From Cellulomonas sp. URHD0024 (GTDB lineage: Bacteria; Actinomycetota; Actinomycetes; Actinomycetales; Cellulomonadaceae): a stretch of DNA of 64,000 nt. The notes under the pieces are model-generated. The model was not told the DNA's origin. It made no database searches and was given only the letters and a program-made list of their open reading frames with translations. The stretch lies in assembly GCF_000426185.1 (NCBI RefSeq), contig NZ_AUEW01000001.1:1051687-1115686 (forward strand), in the 5' to 3' direction. Numbering within the stretch: position 1 is the first letter of the stretch; each line of letters starts with the position of its first letter. Below, piece after piece: positions 1 to 8,063 of this stretch. Both the position numbers and the translations under genes were made by a program.

Positions 1-1269
1 GACCGAGGTGCGCCCCGTGTCCTCGTCGTAGGTGGCGGTCGCGTCGACCAGCGGGGCGCTGCCGTGCCGCGCCGTCGGGTAGGTGTCGACCTCGACGGTG
101 GTGGCGAGCGTGACGCCTCGGGCGAGGCGCGACGTCAGCGCGAACGGGAAGAACGTCGTCTGACGCCACGACGGACCACCCGGCTCGGTCATGATCGGTG
201 CGATCACGTTGACGAGCTGGGCCACGCTCGCTGCAGTGACCCGGTCGGCGTGCTTCAGCAGGGAGATCAGCAGGCTGCCGAACACGACCGCGTCGGCCAC
301 CGTGTACCGGTCCTCGAGCAGCCGGGGGGCGACCTGCCACCGTTCGGTCTGGTCCTTCGTGGCCTGGTGCTCCTCCAGGTACCAGATGTTCCACTCGTCG
401 AACGAGATCTGGATGGTCTTGTCGCGCTTCAGCTCGGCCTTGACGGCGTCCGCCGTGGCGACGACCGAGTCGATGAAGAAGTCCATGTCCACCGCGGACG
501 CCAGGAACGAGCCCAGGTCGTCGCCGTGCAGCTGGTAGTAGGCGTGGCAGGAGATGTGCGAGACGTCGTCGTACGTGTGCCGCAGGACCGTGCGCTCCCA
601 GGACCCGAACGTCGGCGTCCCGGAGCCGGACGAGCCGCAGACGACGAGCTCCAGGCCGGGGTCGAGCTGGAGCATCCCCTTGGCGGTGCGGCCCGCCAAG
701 GCGCCGTAGTCCTCTGCGCTGCGGTAGCCGAGCTGCCAGTCGCAGTCCATCTCGTTGCCCAGGCACCACATGCGGATGCCGTGCGGCTCGGGTGTCCCGT
801 TCGCGACCCGACGGTCCGAGAGGGTGGTGCCGGACGTGATGTTGGCGTACTCCAGGACGTCGAGGGCCTCCTCGAGGCCGCGGGTACCGAGGTTGACCGC
901 GTACATGAGCTCGACGCCCGCCCTCCGGCACCAGCGCGCGAACTCGTCGAGCCCCACCTCGTTGGTCTCGACCGAGTGCCAGGCGAGGTCGAGCCGCCGC
1001 GGCCGCGCGCTGCGAGGGCCCACTCCGTCCTCCCAGCGGTAGCCCGAGACGAAGTTTCCGCCGGGGTAGCGCACGGTCGTCACGCCCAGCTCCTGGACGA
1101 GCGCGAGCACGTCGGCGCGGAACCCGTCGGCGTCGGCGAGCGGGTGCGTCGGCTCGTACAGGCCCTGGTGGACGCAGCGTCCGAGATGCTCGACGAACGA
1201 TCCGAAGAGCCGGCGGTTGACCGGGCCGACCGGGAACCGGGGGTCGATCACCACGTGGGCGTTGCTCAT
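1..1269 (-). CDS. GH51 alpha-L-arabinofuranosidase (3' end beyond window)
   Basis: Family GH51 enzymes remove arabinose side chains from arabinoxylan and arabino-oligosaccharides. The first 423 codons are present and the frame runs off the left window edge; the family is usually about 500 aa. The N-terminus carries the typical NRRLFGSFVEHLGR stretch and TVRYPGGNFVSGY. The acid/base glutamate is in MWCLGNEMDCDW and the nucleophile in ISFDEWNIWY, both hallmark GH51 positions. The ATG start follows AAAGGA at good spacing. There is no signal peptide, so it should act in the cytoplasm on imported oligosaccharides. It lies 77 bp downstream of the GH3 gene as last visible member of the transporter operon. 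Confidence 0.93.
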   Translation of the reverse strand, partial: MSNAHVVIDPRFPVGPVNRRLFGSFVEHLGRCVHQGLYEPTHPLADADGFRADVLALVQELGVTTVRYPGGNFVSGYRWEDGVGPRSARPRRLDLAWHSVETNEVGLDEFARWCRRAGVELMYAVNLGTRGLEEALDVLEYANITSGTTLSDRRVANGTPEPHGIRMWCLGNEMDCDWQLGYRSAEDYGALAGRTAKGMLQLDPGLELVVCGSSGSGTPTFGSWERTVLRHTYDDVSHISCHAYYQLHGDDLGSFLASAVDMDFFIDSVVATADAVKAELKRDKTIQISFDEWNIWYLEEHQATKDQTERWQVAPRLLEDRYTVADAVVFGSLLISLLKHADRVTAASVAQLVNVIAPIMTEPGGPSWRQTTFFPFALTSRLARGVTLATTVEVDTYPTARHGSAPLVDATATYDEDTGRTSV

Positions 1270-1346
1270 GGGCTTCCTTTGCAGCTCGGGCACCAGCAGC
1301 ACGGTGGTCGGCGCCGCCCCCGCAGAGGACGGACGCCGACCGGCGG

Positions 1347-3653
1347 CTAGCCGATCTCGGACACGGTCCACCGGGCCGACGCCGGGGACACCAGGTGCAC
1401 GTCCCCCACGAGGGTCGTGCGGGCGACGGTGTCGCGGTTCTCGCTCGTGCCGACCCACAGGTCGACGTCGCCCGGTTCGACGATCCGGCGCATCGTCCGG
1501 TCGGCGAACGCGAGCCGCGTCGTCGGGACCGTGAACGTCACCGTCGCGGTCTCCCCCGGCTCGAGACGGACACGTCGGTATCCCAGCAGCTGCGCGACGG
1601 GGCGGGTGACCGATCCGACGAGGTCGCGCCCGTACAGCTGCACGACGTCGTCACCCGGCACGGCACCCGTGTTCGTCACCCGGACCTCGGCCACGATCGA
1701 CCCGTCGGTCGCCACCTCGGTCGGGACCGAGAGGTCCTCGTGCGCGAACGTCGTGTACGACAGGCCGTGCCCGAACGGCGCGGCGGGGGTCGACGGCAGG
1801 TTGGTGACCTCACCACCCTCGCCCAGCGGCGGGTGCAGGTAGGAGTACGGCTGCGCGCCCGCGGAGCGCGGGAGGCTCACCGGGAGCTTGCCCGACGGGT
1901 TGACGCGTCCGGACAGCACACCAGCGATCGCCCCGGCCCCCTCCTCCCCGGGGAAGAAGGCCTGGACCACGGCCGCGCACCGTTGGATCGCCCAGTCGAT
2001 CGCGTACGGCCGGCCGGTGACGAGCACCAGGACCACGGGCGTCCCGGTGGCCAGGACCGCCTCGACGAGCTGGCGCTGGACACCGGGCAGCTCCAGGTCG
2101 TCCCGGTCGCAGCCCTCGCCGGAGGTCCCGCGACCGAACAGGCCGGCGTGGTCGCCGACGACCAGGACGGCCAGCTCGGCCTCCGTGGCGGCGTCGACCG
2201 CGGCGTCGAACCCGGTGCGGTCGTCGTCGTCCACGGCACAGCCGGCCACGGACCGGACCGCAGCACCGGGAAGGTCGCCGCGGATCGCCTCGAGGACGGT
2301 CAGCGCGTCGAGCTCGGCCTCGAACCCGGGATGCTGAGCGAGAACGTGGTTCACGAACGAGTAGCAGCCGTACAGCGCCTCGGTCCGGTCCGCGTTCGGG
2401 CCGATGACCGCGAGCCGCGAGACACCGCGCAGGGGCAGCGTGCCGTCGTTCGAGACGAGCACCACCGACTCCTCGGCGAGCCGCCGTGCGAGCTCTCGGT
2501 GCTCGGCGGGGTCGAGGTCGATGTCCGTCGGCGGGGCGTCGTCGAACGTGGCGTCGAGCAGTCCGAGCTGGTCCTTCTGCCGCAGCACGCGCAGCACGGC
2601 TCGGTCGACCAGGCCCTCGTCGACCTCGCCCGACCGGATCCGGTCCGCCAGGGGCCGTCCGTAGGCGTCACCGGTCGGCAGCTCGATGTCGACGCCCGCT
2701 TCGAGTGCCTGCCCGGCGGCGTCGCCGAGGTCACGGGCGACGTGGTGCAGGAGGTGCAGGAACGCGATGCCGAAGTAGTCGGCCACGACCGTGCCGTCGA
2801 ACCCCCACTGGTCCCGCAGGATCCCCGTGAGGATCGTCGGGTCGGAGGCGATGGGCACGCCGTCGATCTCCGTGTACGCGTGCATGACCGAGCGCGCGTT
2901 GCCGTCGAGGAGTGCCATCTCGAACGGGACGAGCAGCACGTCGGCAACCTCCCGGGGACCTGCGTGCACCGGGGCGAAGTTGCGGCCCGACTGGGAGCCG
3001 GAATAGCCGACGAAGTGCTTGAGCGTCGCGTGCACGCCGCGTGACTGCATGCCCCGGACGTAGGACGTGCCGAGCGTGCCGACCAGGTAGGGATCCTCGC
3101 CGATGCACTCCTCGACGCGTCCCCATCGCGGGTCCCGCACGACGTCGAGCACGGGTGCGAGACCCTGGTGCACGCCGAGGAGCCGCATCGAGTCGCCGAT
3201 GGCGGCGCCCATCTCCTCGACCAGCTCAGGGTCGAACGCGGCGCCCCACGCCAACGGCGTCGGGTAGGTCGTGGCACCCCACGCCGACAGGCCGGTCAGC
3301 ACCTCCTCGTGCACGATCGCCGGGATGCCGAGCCGCGTGCCGGTGACGAGTCCGCGCTGGAAGTCCCACAGCCACGCCGCACGCTCGGCAGCCTCCACCG
3401 GACGCGTGCCGTAGGGGCGGGTCAGATGGCCGAGCCCGTGGCGCGCGAACTCCTCGAGCACGGCCGGCGCGGCGAACTCACCCTGCAGCGGCGCCACGGA
3501 CTCGCCGTCGGCCTTCTCCCAGAAGCCCACCACCTGGCCGAGCTTCTCCTCGAGCGTCATCCGCCCGAGCAGGTCGAGCAGGCGCACCTCGTCGACCTCT
3601 CGCGGCGTACCGGAGGAAGGCTCTGTGGGCGCGAACGTACCGATCTCCGTCAT
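1347..3653 (-). CDS. GH3 beta-glycosidase (beta-xylosidase/beta-glucosidase)
   Basis: A 768-aa GH3 enzyme predicted to release single sugars from the non-reducing end of imported oligosaccharides. The (beta/alpha)8 domain occupies about residues 25-370, with the nucleophile aspartate near residue 292 in VVADYFGI and upstream KHFVGY and HAYTEIDGVP motifs. The alpha/beta-sandwich domain follows (about 390-600), then a fibronectin-III-like tail (about 660-750). There is no signal peptide, so a cytoplasmic site fits. Start is an ATG after GAGGGG, 12 bp below the permease stop. Neighbouring GH51 and GH10 genes favour beta-xylosidase over beta-glucosidase activity, but sequence alone does not decide. 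Confidence 0.92.
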   Translation of the reverse strand: MTEIGTFAPTEPSSGTPREVDEVRLLDLLGRMTLEEKLGQVVGFWEKADGESVAPLQGEFAAPAVLEEFARHGLGHLTRPYGTRPVEAAERAAWLWDFQRGLVTGTRLGIPAIVHEEVLTGLSAWGATTYPTPLAWGAAFDPELVEEMGAAIGDSMRLLGVHQGLAPVLDVVRDPRWGRVEECIGEDPYLVGTLGTSYVRGMQSRGVHATLKHFVGYSGSQSGRNFAPVHAGPREVADVLLVPFEMALLDGNARSVMHAYTEIDGVPIASDPTILTGILRDQWGFDGTVVADYFGIAFLHLLHHVARDLGDAAGQALEAGVDIELPTGDAYGRPLADRIRSGEVDEGLVDRAVLRVLRQKDQLGLLDATFDDAPPTDIDLDPAEHRELARRLAEESVVLVSNDGTLPLRGVSRLAVIGPNADRTEALYGCYSFVNHVLAQHPGFEAELDALTVLEAIRGDLPGAAVRSVAGCAVDDDDRTGFDAAVDAATEAELAVLVVGDHAGLFGRGTSGEGCDRDDLELPGVQRQLVEAVLATGTPVVLVLVTGRPYAIDWAIQRCAAVVQAFFPGEEGAGAIAGVLSGRVNPSGKLPVSLPRSAGAQPYSYLHPPLGEGGEVTNLPSTPAAPFGHGLSYTTFAHEDLSVPTEVATDGSIVAEVRVTNTGAVPGDDVVQLYGRDLVGSVTRPVAQLLGYRRVRLEPGETATVTFTVPTTRLAFADRTMRRIVEPGDVDLWVGTSENRDTVARTTLVGDVHLVSPASARWTVSEIG

Positions 3654-3665
3654 GTGGGGTTCCCC

Positions 3666-4553
3666 TCAGCCCTTGACCGCGCCCTGAAGTCCGCCGACGA
3701 TCCGCCGCTCGAAGAGCGAGAAGAACACGAGGGCCGGAATCATGGACAGCGACGTGAACGCCAGCACCTTGGCGGTGTCCTGGGAGTACTGCGACGAGAA
3801 CTGCTGGACGCCGAGGGGCAACGTGAAGGCTCCTTGGTCGTTGAGGATGAACAGCGGCAGCAGGTAGGCGTTCCAGCTGGCGACGAACGCGAGGATCCCC
3901 GTGGTGATGACGCCGGGCAAGGACAGCGGGAGAACCATCCGGAAGAAGAAGCCGAGCTTGCTCGCGCCGTCGATCGCCGCGGCCTCCTCGATCTCGTCGG
4001 GGATGGCCCGCAGGAACGGGACGAGGATGATGATCGTCGTCGGCAGGCCGAACCCGATCTGCGGCAGGATGACGCCGCCGAGGTGGTTGGTGAGCCCGAT
4101 GTCGCGAACCAGGATGTACAGCGGCGTGATCGCGACCGTGATCGGGAACATCAGCCCTGCGGCGAACAGCGCGTAGAGGGCTCCCCGGCCGCGGAAGCTG
4201 TAGCGCGCCAGGACGTAGCTCGCCATGAGCCCGAGCGCGACGACTGCCGTGGCGGTGAAGAGAGCGACGACCGTCGAGTTGGCCGCCTCGCGCCAGAACG
4301 TCGAGTTGGTCAGGACGTCGACGTAGTTGCTGAGCTTCCACGGTGACGGGAAGCCTGCGGGATCCGTCGTGATCTGCGAGTTCGTCCGGAAGCCGCCCAG
4401 GATGATGTAGAGGATGGGCGTCAGCATGATGGCGACGAGGAGCAGCGCGATGAAGTACGTCGCGGGGCCCGCGCCGCCACGGCTCCGCGAGTTCACGCCG
4501 GGCCGCCTGGCGGGCGGCTTCGATGCCGGCAGCTGGAGGGTCGAGGCAGTCAT
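3666..4553 (-). CDS. Carbohydrate ABC transporter permease, MalG type
   Basis: A 295-aa inner-membrane permease of the binding-protein-dependent sugar ABC family. About six hydrophobic segments are visible. The cytoplasmic EAA loop that docks to the ATPase reads EEAAAIDGASKLGFFFRMV. The ATG at 4553 overlaps the stop of the MalF-type permease by 4 bp (ATGA), which implies translational coupling; the reading frame stays open further upstream but only as an antisense-like extension of the neighbour. No ATPase gene is in the locus, as is common in actinobacteria where a shared MsiK-type ATPase serves many importers. Confidence 0.93.
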   Translation of the reverse strand: MTASTLQLPASKPPARRPGVNSRSRGGAGPATYFIALLLVAIMLTPILYIILGGFRTNSQITTDPAGFPSPWKLSNYVDVLTNSTFWREAANSTVVALFTATAVVALGLMASYVLARYSFRGRGALYALFAAGLMFPITVAITPLYILVRDIGLTNHLGGVILPQIGFGLPTTIIILVPFLRAIPDEIEEAAAIDGASKLGFFFRMVLPLSLPGVITTGILAFVASWNAYLLPLFILNDQGAFTLPLGVQQFSSQYSQDTAKVLAFTSLSMIPALVFFSLFERRIVGGLQGAVKG

Positions 4554-5569
4554 CGGGTGGCCTTGTCCGTGAGGGCGCCCGCCGTGTCGCGGCGCAGCAC
4601 GAAGCGCTGGTAGACGAGCGCGATGATCAGGGAGATGACGAACAGGACCACGGCGACGGCGCTGCCGTAGCCGAAGTTCCCGGCCGTGCGGCCGTACTGC
4701 ACCATGTAGGTCGCCATCGTCGAGACGCCGGCGGTACCGGCGACGTACTGGCCCCAGATGATGTAGACGAGGTCGAAGAGCTGCAGCGACCCGATGATCG
4801 ACAGGAACGCCCATATCCGCAGGGTCGGGCCGAGCAGCGGGAGCGTGATGCTCCGCTGGATCTGCCAGTAGCTGGCACCGTCGATCGCGGCGGCCTCGAA
4901 GAGCTCCTGCGGGATGTTCTGCAGCGCGGCCATGAACAGGATCACGGCGAACCCGATGTACTTCCACGAGATGATGACCATCAAGGTCCAGATCGCGATG
5001 TCCGGGTTCGACAGCCACTCGCTGGCGAGCGCACCGAGACCGAGCTTGTTGAGCAGGCCGTTCGCTGCGCCGTTGCTCTGGAGCATGAGGCTCCAGCCGG
5101 TCCCGACGATGACCTCGGAGACCACGTACGGCACGAAGATCAGCACGCGGATCAGCGAGCGCCCGCGCATCGGCCGGTTGAGCAGCAGCGCCAGCCCGAT
5201 GGCGATCGGACCCTGGATCACGAGAGACGCGACCACGATGAACAGGTTGTGCGACAACGCGGCGTGGAACTCGGGGTCCGTGAGGATGATCTTGTAGTTG
5301 TTCAGCCCGACGAAGTCGGTCGGCTTGCCGTAGCCCTTCCACCGGAAGAAGCCGTAGTACGCGGCGAGGAAGACCGGCAGGATGACGAAGCCGACGAACA
5401 CGATGACGGCTGGTCCGGAAAGAACCGCGATCTCGAAGCGCTGGCGCCAACCCACGCCACGTCGGCGTGGGCGGACGGCGGTCGGCGCCGGCGCACTGCC
5501 GGCCCCGACCGCCGAGCGGTCGATCTGCGAGTTCTTCACGGCCAACGGGTTGACCGGTGAATCGCTCAT
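4550..5569 (-). CDS. Carbohydrate ABC transporter permease, MalF type
   Basis: A 339-aa membrane permease, partner of the MalG-type protein encoded directly after it. An N-terminal hydrophilic tail of about 45 residues precedes the first membrane segment (about residues 48-70). The EAA motif is FEAAAIDGASYWQIQRSITL. It starts 10 bp after the binding-protein stop and its own stop overlaps the next start by 4 bp. The order binding protein, MalF-type, MalG-type is the standard oligosaccharide importer layout. Adjacent hemicellulase genes suggest xylo- or arabinoxylo-oligosaccharide as substrate. Confidence 0.93.
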   Translation of the reverse strand: MSDSPVNPLAVKNSQIDRSAVGAGSAPAPTAVRPRRRGVGWRQRFEIAVLSGPAVIVFVGFVILPVFLAAYYGFFRWKGYGKPTDFVGLNNYKIILTDPEFHAALSHNLFIVVASLVIQGPIAIGLALLLNRPMRGRSLIRVLIFVPYVVSEVIVGTGWSLMLQSNGAANGLLNKLGLGALASEWLSNPDIAIWTLMVIISWKYIGFAVILFMAALQNIPQELFEAAAIDGASYWQIQRSITLPLLGPTLRIWAFLSIIGSLQLFDLVYIIWGQYVAGTAGVSTMATYMVQYGRTAGNFGYGSAVAVVLFVISLIIALVYQRFVLRRDTAGALTDKATR

Positions 5570-5579
5570 GGCGTCCTGG

Positions 5580-6893
5580 CTATCCCTTGGCCGACGAGGT
5601 GTTGACGGCCTTGATGATGTCCTCGACGGAACCCTTGCCGGCGAGGAGGTTCACCACCGCGCCGTTCAGCGCGTTGCCGACGTTCTGGCCGTACAGGGTG
5701 TCGAGCCACTGCGAGGCGTAGGGCGCGTCGTTGAACGCCGAGATGACGTCCTTCAGGTACGTCTCCGTGACGACCGCCTGAGCGTCCTTGTTGACCGGCG
5801 GGGCGTTGAACGCCTTGTAGTAGGCCTCCTGGACGTCCTTCGTCGTCAGATAGTTCAGGAAGTCCGTGCACGCCTTCTTGGGAGCGCCCTTCGAGCACGA
5901 GTAGCCGTCGACGCCACCCATGATCGCCTTGGGGTCACCCTTGCCGCCCGGCACCGAGACGAACGGGTAGAAGCCCAGGTCGGGAAGCGGCTTGGCGTCC
6001 GGCGTGAGCGAGCCGATCACACCCGGGTCCCAGGCGCCCATCAGCTCGGCACCCGCCTTGTGGTTGGCGATCAGGCCTGCTGAGGAGCCGGCACCCTGCT
6101 GCGCGGAGGTCGAGAGGAAGCCCTCGTTGAAGTTGCCGCCCTTGGCGAACGTCTCCAGGTCGTTGCCGGCCTTGGTCCAGCACTCGTCGTCGAACTGCAG
6201 CGACTTGGCGGTCTCGTTCAGCACGTCCTCGCTGCACTCGCGCAGCGCGAACCAGTAGTACCAGTGCGCGGCCGGCCACGCGTCCTTGCCACCGAGCGCG
6301 ATCGGCGAGACGCCGCTCGCCTTGAGGGCCTTGTTCGCTGCGACGAGGTCGTCGAGCGTCTTCGGCGGCGTGGTGATGCCGGCGGCCTTGTACAGGTCCT
6401 GGCTGTAGAAGAAGCCACCGGGAAGGGTCGCGACGGGCATGGCGTAGGTCTTGTCGTCGATCGACTCGGCCTTGAACGCACCCTCGCCGACACCGGCCTT
6501 CGTCTCGTCCGAGATCGAGTCCGTGATGTCCATGAGCTGGTCCGCGTCGACCATGGCGGCCATCTTGCCGCCGCCGCGCTGCAGGAAGATGTCGGGCGCG
6601 TCGCCCGCGTTGAGCGCGGTCTGCAGCTTGCCGTCGAGGTCCTCGTTCTGGACCGTCTGGATCTTGATGGTGACGCCCGGGTTCGCGGTCTCGAAGCTCT
6701 TGACCGTGTCCTTGAAGAACTGCCCGCCGGGGCCGGTGGTGGCGTTCGTCCAGAGCGTCATCTCCACCGGGTGGGAGGCGTCCGGAGTGCTGTCGTCACT
6801 GCCGCCGTTGTCGGAGCTGGAACATCCGCCGACCGCGAGCGCGATGCCCGCACCCAGTGCGACCAGGGCCGCACCTCGCATCTTCCTTGCCAT
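5580..6893 (-). CDS. Extracellular sugar-binding lipoprotein of ABC importer
   Basis: A 437-aa solute-binding protein of the family 1 sugar-binding type. The N-terminus is a lipoprotein signal: basic MARKMR, a hydrophobic core and a lipobox AVGGC with the modified cysteine at residue 24, followed by a flexible Ser/Asp-rich linker. The mature part opens with PVEMTLWTNATTG and contains an FLQRGGGKMAAM-like segment typical of the fold. It is first in the operon, as expected for the component needed in excess. The ATG follows GAGGAG at 8 nt spacing. It should capture oligosaccharides outside the membrane for the two permeases. Confidence 0.92.
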   Translation of the reverse strand: MARKMRGAALVALGAGIALAVGGCSSSDNGGSDDSTPDASHPVEMTLWTNATTGPGGQFFKDTVKSFETANPGVTIKIQTVQNEDLDGKLQTALNAGDAPDIFLQRGGGKMAAMVDADQLMDITDSISDETKAGVGEGAFKAESIDDKTYAMPVATLPGGFFYSQDLYKAAGITTPPKTLDDLVAANKALKASGVSPIALGGKDAWPAAHWYYWFALRECSEDVLNETAKSLQFDDECWTKAGNDLETFAKGGNFNEGFLSTSAQQGAGSSAGLIANHKAGAELMGAWDPGVIGSLTPDAKPLPDLGFYPFVSVPGGKGDPKAIMGGVDGYSCSKGAPKKACTDFLNYLTTKDVQEAYYKAFNAPPVNKDAQAVVTETYLKDVISAFNDAPYASQWLDTLYGQNVGNALNGAVVNLLAGKGSVEDIIKAVNTSSAKG

Positions 6894-6946
6894 GAAGGGA
6901 ACTCCTCTGTCGTCGTTGACGGGTGGGTCGAAGCCTGGCGATGGAG

Positions 6947-6976
6947 ATTCTGCGACGGGCGGTACGTCCTAGTCAA
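6947..6976 (-). promoter_or_regulatory. Promoter of the sugar-uptake operon
   Basis: On the minus strand a TTGACT -35 box (6971-6976) and a CAGAAT -10 box (6947-6952) are separated by 18 bp. This predicts transcription starting near 6940 and a leader of roughly 45 nt before the binding-protein ATG at 6893. The -35 box overlaps the palindromic operator, so repressor binding would block RNA polymerase. The boxes are read by eye. Confidence 0.5.
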
Positions 6977-6994
6977 TCGTTATCGATAACGTTT
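6975..6994. promoter_or_regulatory. LacI-family operator between divergent genes
   Basis: The core CGTTATCGATAACG (6978-6991) is a perfect 14-bp palindrome centred on CG, as expected for LacI-family repressors. Flanking AA/TT extends symmetry to 6975-6994 with one mismatched pair. It lies between the binding-protein gene and the LacI gene and touches the -35 boxes of both inferred promoters, so it probably serves both regulation of the uptake operon and autoregulation. Confidence 0.8.
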
Positions 6995-7021
6995 TCAACA
7001 CGATGGGGGTATGTCTATGAT
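6992..7021 (+). promoter_or_regulatory. Promoter of the LacI regulator, possibly leaderless
   Basis: A TATGAT box (7016-7021) lies 18 bp after a weak TTTTCA -35-like box (6992-6997). Transcription would start about 7 nt later, at or beside the GTG at 7028, giving a leaderless mRNA. This agrees with the absence of a well-spaced Shine-Dalgarno sequence. The -35 box abuts the operator. Confidence 0.45.
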
Positions 7022-7027
7022 CGGCCC

Positions 7028-8026
7028 GTGGAGTTCCTGCCGCGCGTGAAGATGGCCGACGTCGCCCGCACCGCGGGGGTCTCCGTCGCGACCGTCTCCA
7101 AGGTGGTGAACGGGCGGTACGGGGTGGCCCAGAGCACCGTCGACCGCGTCCAGGAGGTCATCGAGCAGCTCGGATACTCCGCAAGTCTCGGCGCCCAGAG
7201 CCTGCGCAGCCACCGCACCAACGTGCTCGGCATCCTGGTCGCGGAGTTCGAGCCCTTCTCGACGGAGCTGCTCAAGGGAGCATCCGCCGCGGTCGCCTCG
7301 ACGGGGTACGAGCTGCTGGCCTACTCCGGGGGCGGCCGTGGCGCCGACGTCGGCTGGGAGCGCCGCTACCTGTCCCGCCTCTCCGGCACCCTCATCGACG
7401 GCGCGGTCATCGTCACCCCGACGGTGGTGGAGACCAACCACGGGGTCCCCGTCGTCGCGGTCGACCCGCACACCGGGCCGTCAGAGCTGCCGACCGTCGA
7501 CTCCGACAACTTCGCCGGCGCCGTGCTCGCCACCAACTACCTGCTGTCCCTCGGGCACCGCCGGATCGGGTTCCTCGGCGGCCGCGGCGACCTCGAGTCG
7601 GCCCGGCTGCGCGAGGCCGGGTTCCGGCAGGCGATGGCCGACGCAGGGGTCAGCGTGGACGACTCCTCCGTGCGCGTCGGCGGGTACAAGACCGAGACGG
7701 CGAGGGAACCGGCCCGCCAGCTCCTGACCCAGGACCCGCGTCCGACGGCGGTCTTCGCCTCCAACGACCTCTCGGCCATCGCGGTGCTGGAGGTCGCGCG
7801 CAGCCTGGACCTCCGGGTGCCGGACGACGTCTCCGTCATCGGCTTCGACAACGTGCCCGAGTCGGCTCTCACCTCTCCCCCGCTGACCACGATCAACCAG
7901 CCGATCCAGCGCCTCGGTGCCGAAGCGCTGAAGCTGCTCGTGGACCTCATCGACGGCGTCGAGCGGAGCGTGCACGTGCGGCTCCCGACCGAGCTGGTCG
8001 AGCGGGCGAGCTCACGCGCGCTCTGA
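7028..8026 (+). CDS. LacI-family transcriptional regulator of the arabinoxylan locus
   Basis: A 332-aa repressor. The DNA-binding domain is at the very N-terminus (MADVARTAGVSVATVSKVV), followed by a hinge and a periplasmic-binding-protein-like sugar-sensing domain ending in the usual VSVIGFDNVPESALTSPPLT segment. I chose the GTG at 7028 because it sits 7 nt past a good -10 box; the ATG at 7052 is an alternative that would remove eight residues. It is divergent from the uptake operon and the shared palindrome is its likely target. The effector is probably a xylo- or arabino-oligosaccharide, which is inferred from context only. Confidence 0.9.
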   Translation: MEFLPRVKMADVARTAGVSVATVSKVVNGRYGVAQSTVDRVQEVIEQLGYSASLGAQSLRSHRTNVLGILVAEFEPFSTELLKGASAAVASTGYELLAYSGGGRGADVGWERRYLSRLSGTLIDGAVIVTPTVVETNHGVPVVAVDPHTGPSELPTVDSDNFAGAVLATNYLLSLGHRRIGFLGGRGDLESARLREAGFRQAMADAGVSVDDSSVRVGGYKTETAREPARQLLTQDPRPTAVFASNDLSAIAVLEVARSLDLRVPDDVSVIGFDNVPESALTSPPLTTINQPIQRLGAEALKLLVDLIDGVERSVHVRLPTELVERASSRAL

Positions 8027-8035
8027 GGTGGCCCC

Positions 8036-8055
8036 GGGCGGCGTCCGCGCCGGCC
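8036..8055. terminator. Hairpin between convergent genes
   Basis: A GC-rich inverted repeat with a 4-nt TCCG loop (8044-8047), five perfect inner pairs, one mismatch and two outer pairs. It fills the 37-bp gap between the LacI stop and the convergent xylanase stop. There is no T-tract on either strand, so it may be a weak bidirectional terminator or only GC-driven symmetry. Confidence 0.4.
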
Positions 8056-8063
8056 GTCGTCGC

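Noticed and set aside
64..1350. Long plus-strand open frames opposite GH51
   Set aside because: Arg/Val/Asp-rich products are mirror images of the GH51 coding strand caused by GC-rich codon use.
1395..5560. Plus-strand open frames of 345-549 aa opposite the GH3 and permease genes
   Set aside because: Composition is antisense-like and the minus strand carries clear enzyme and transporter motifs.
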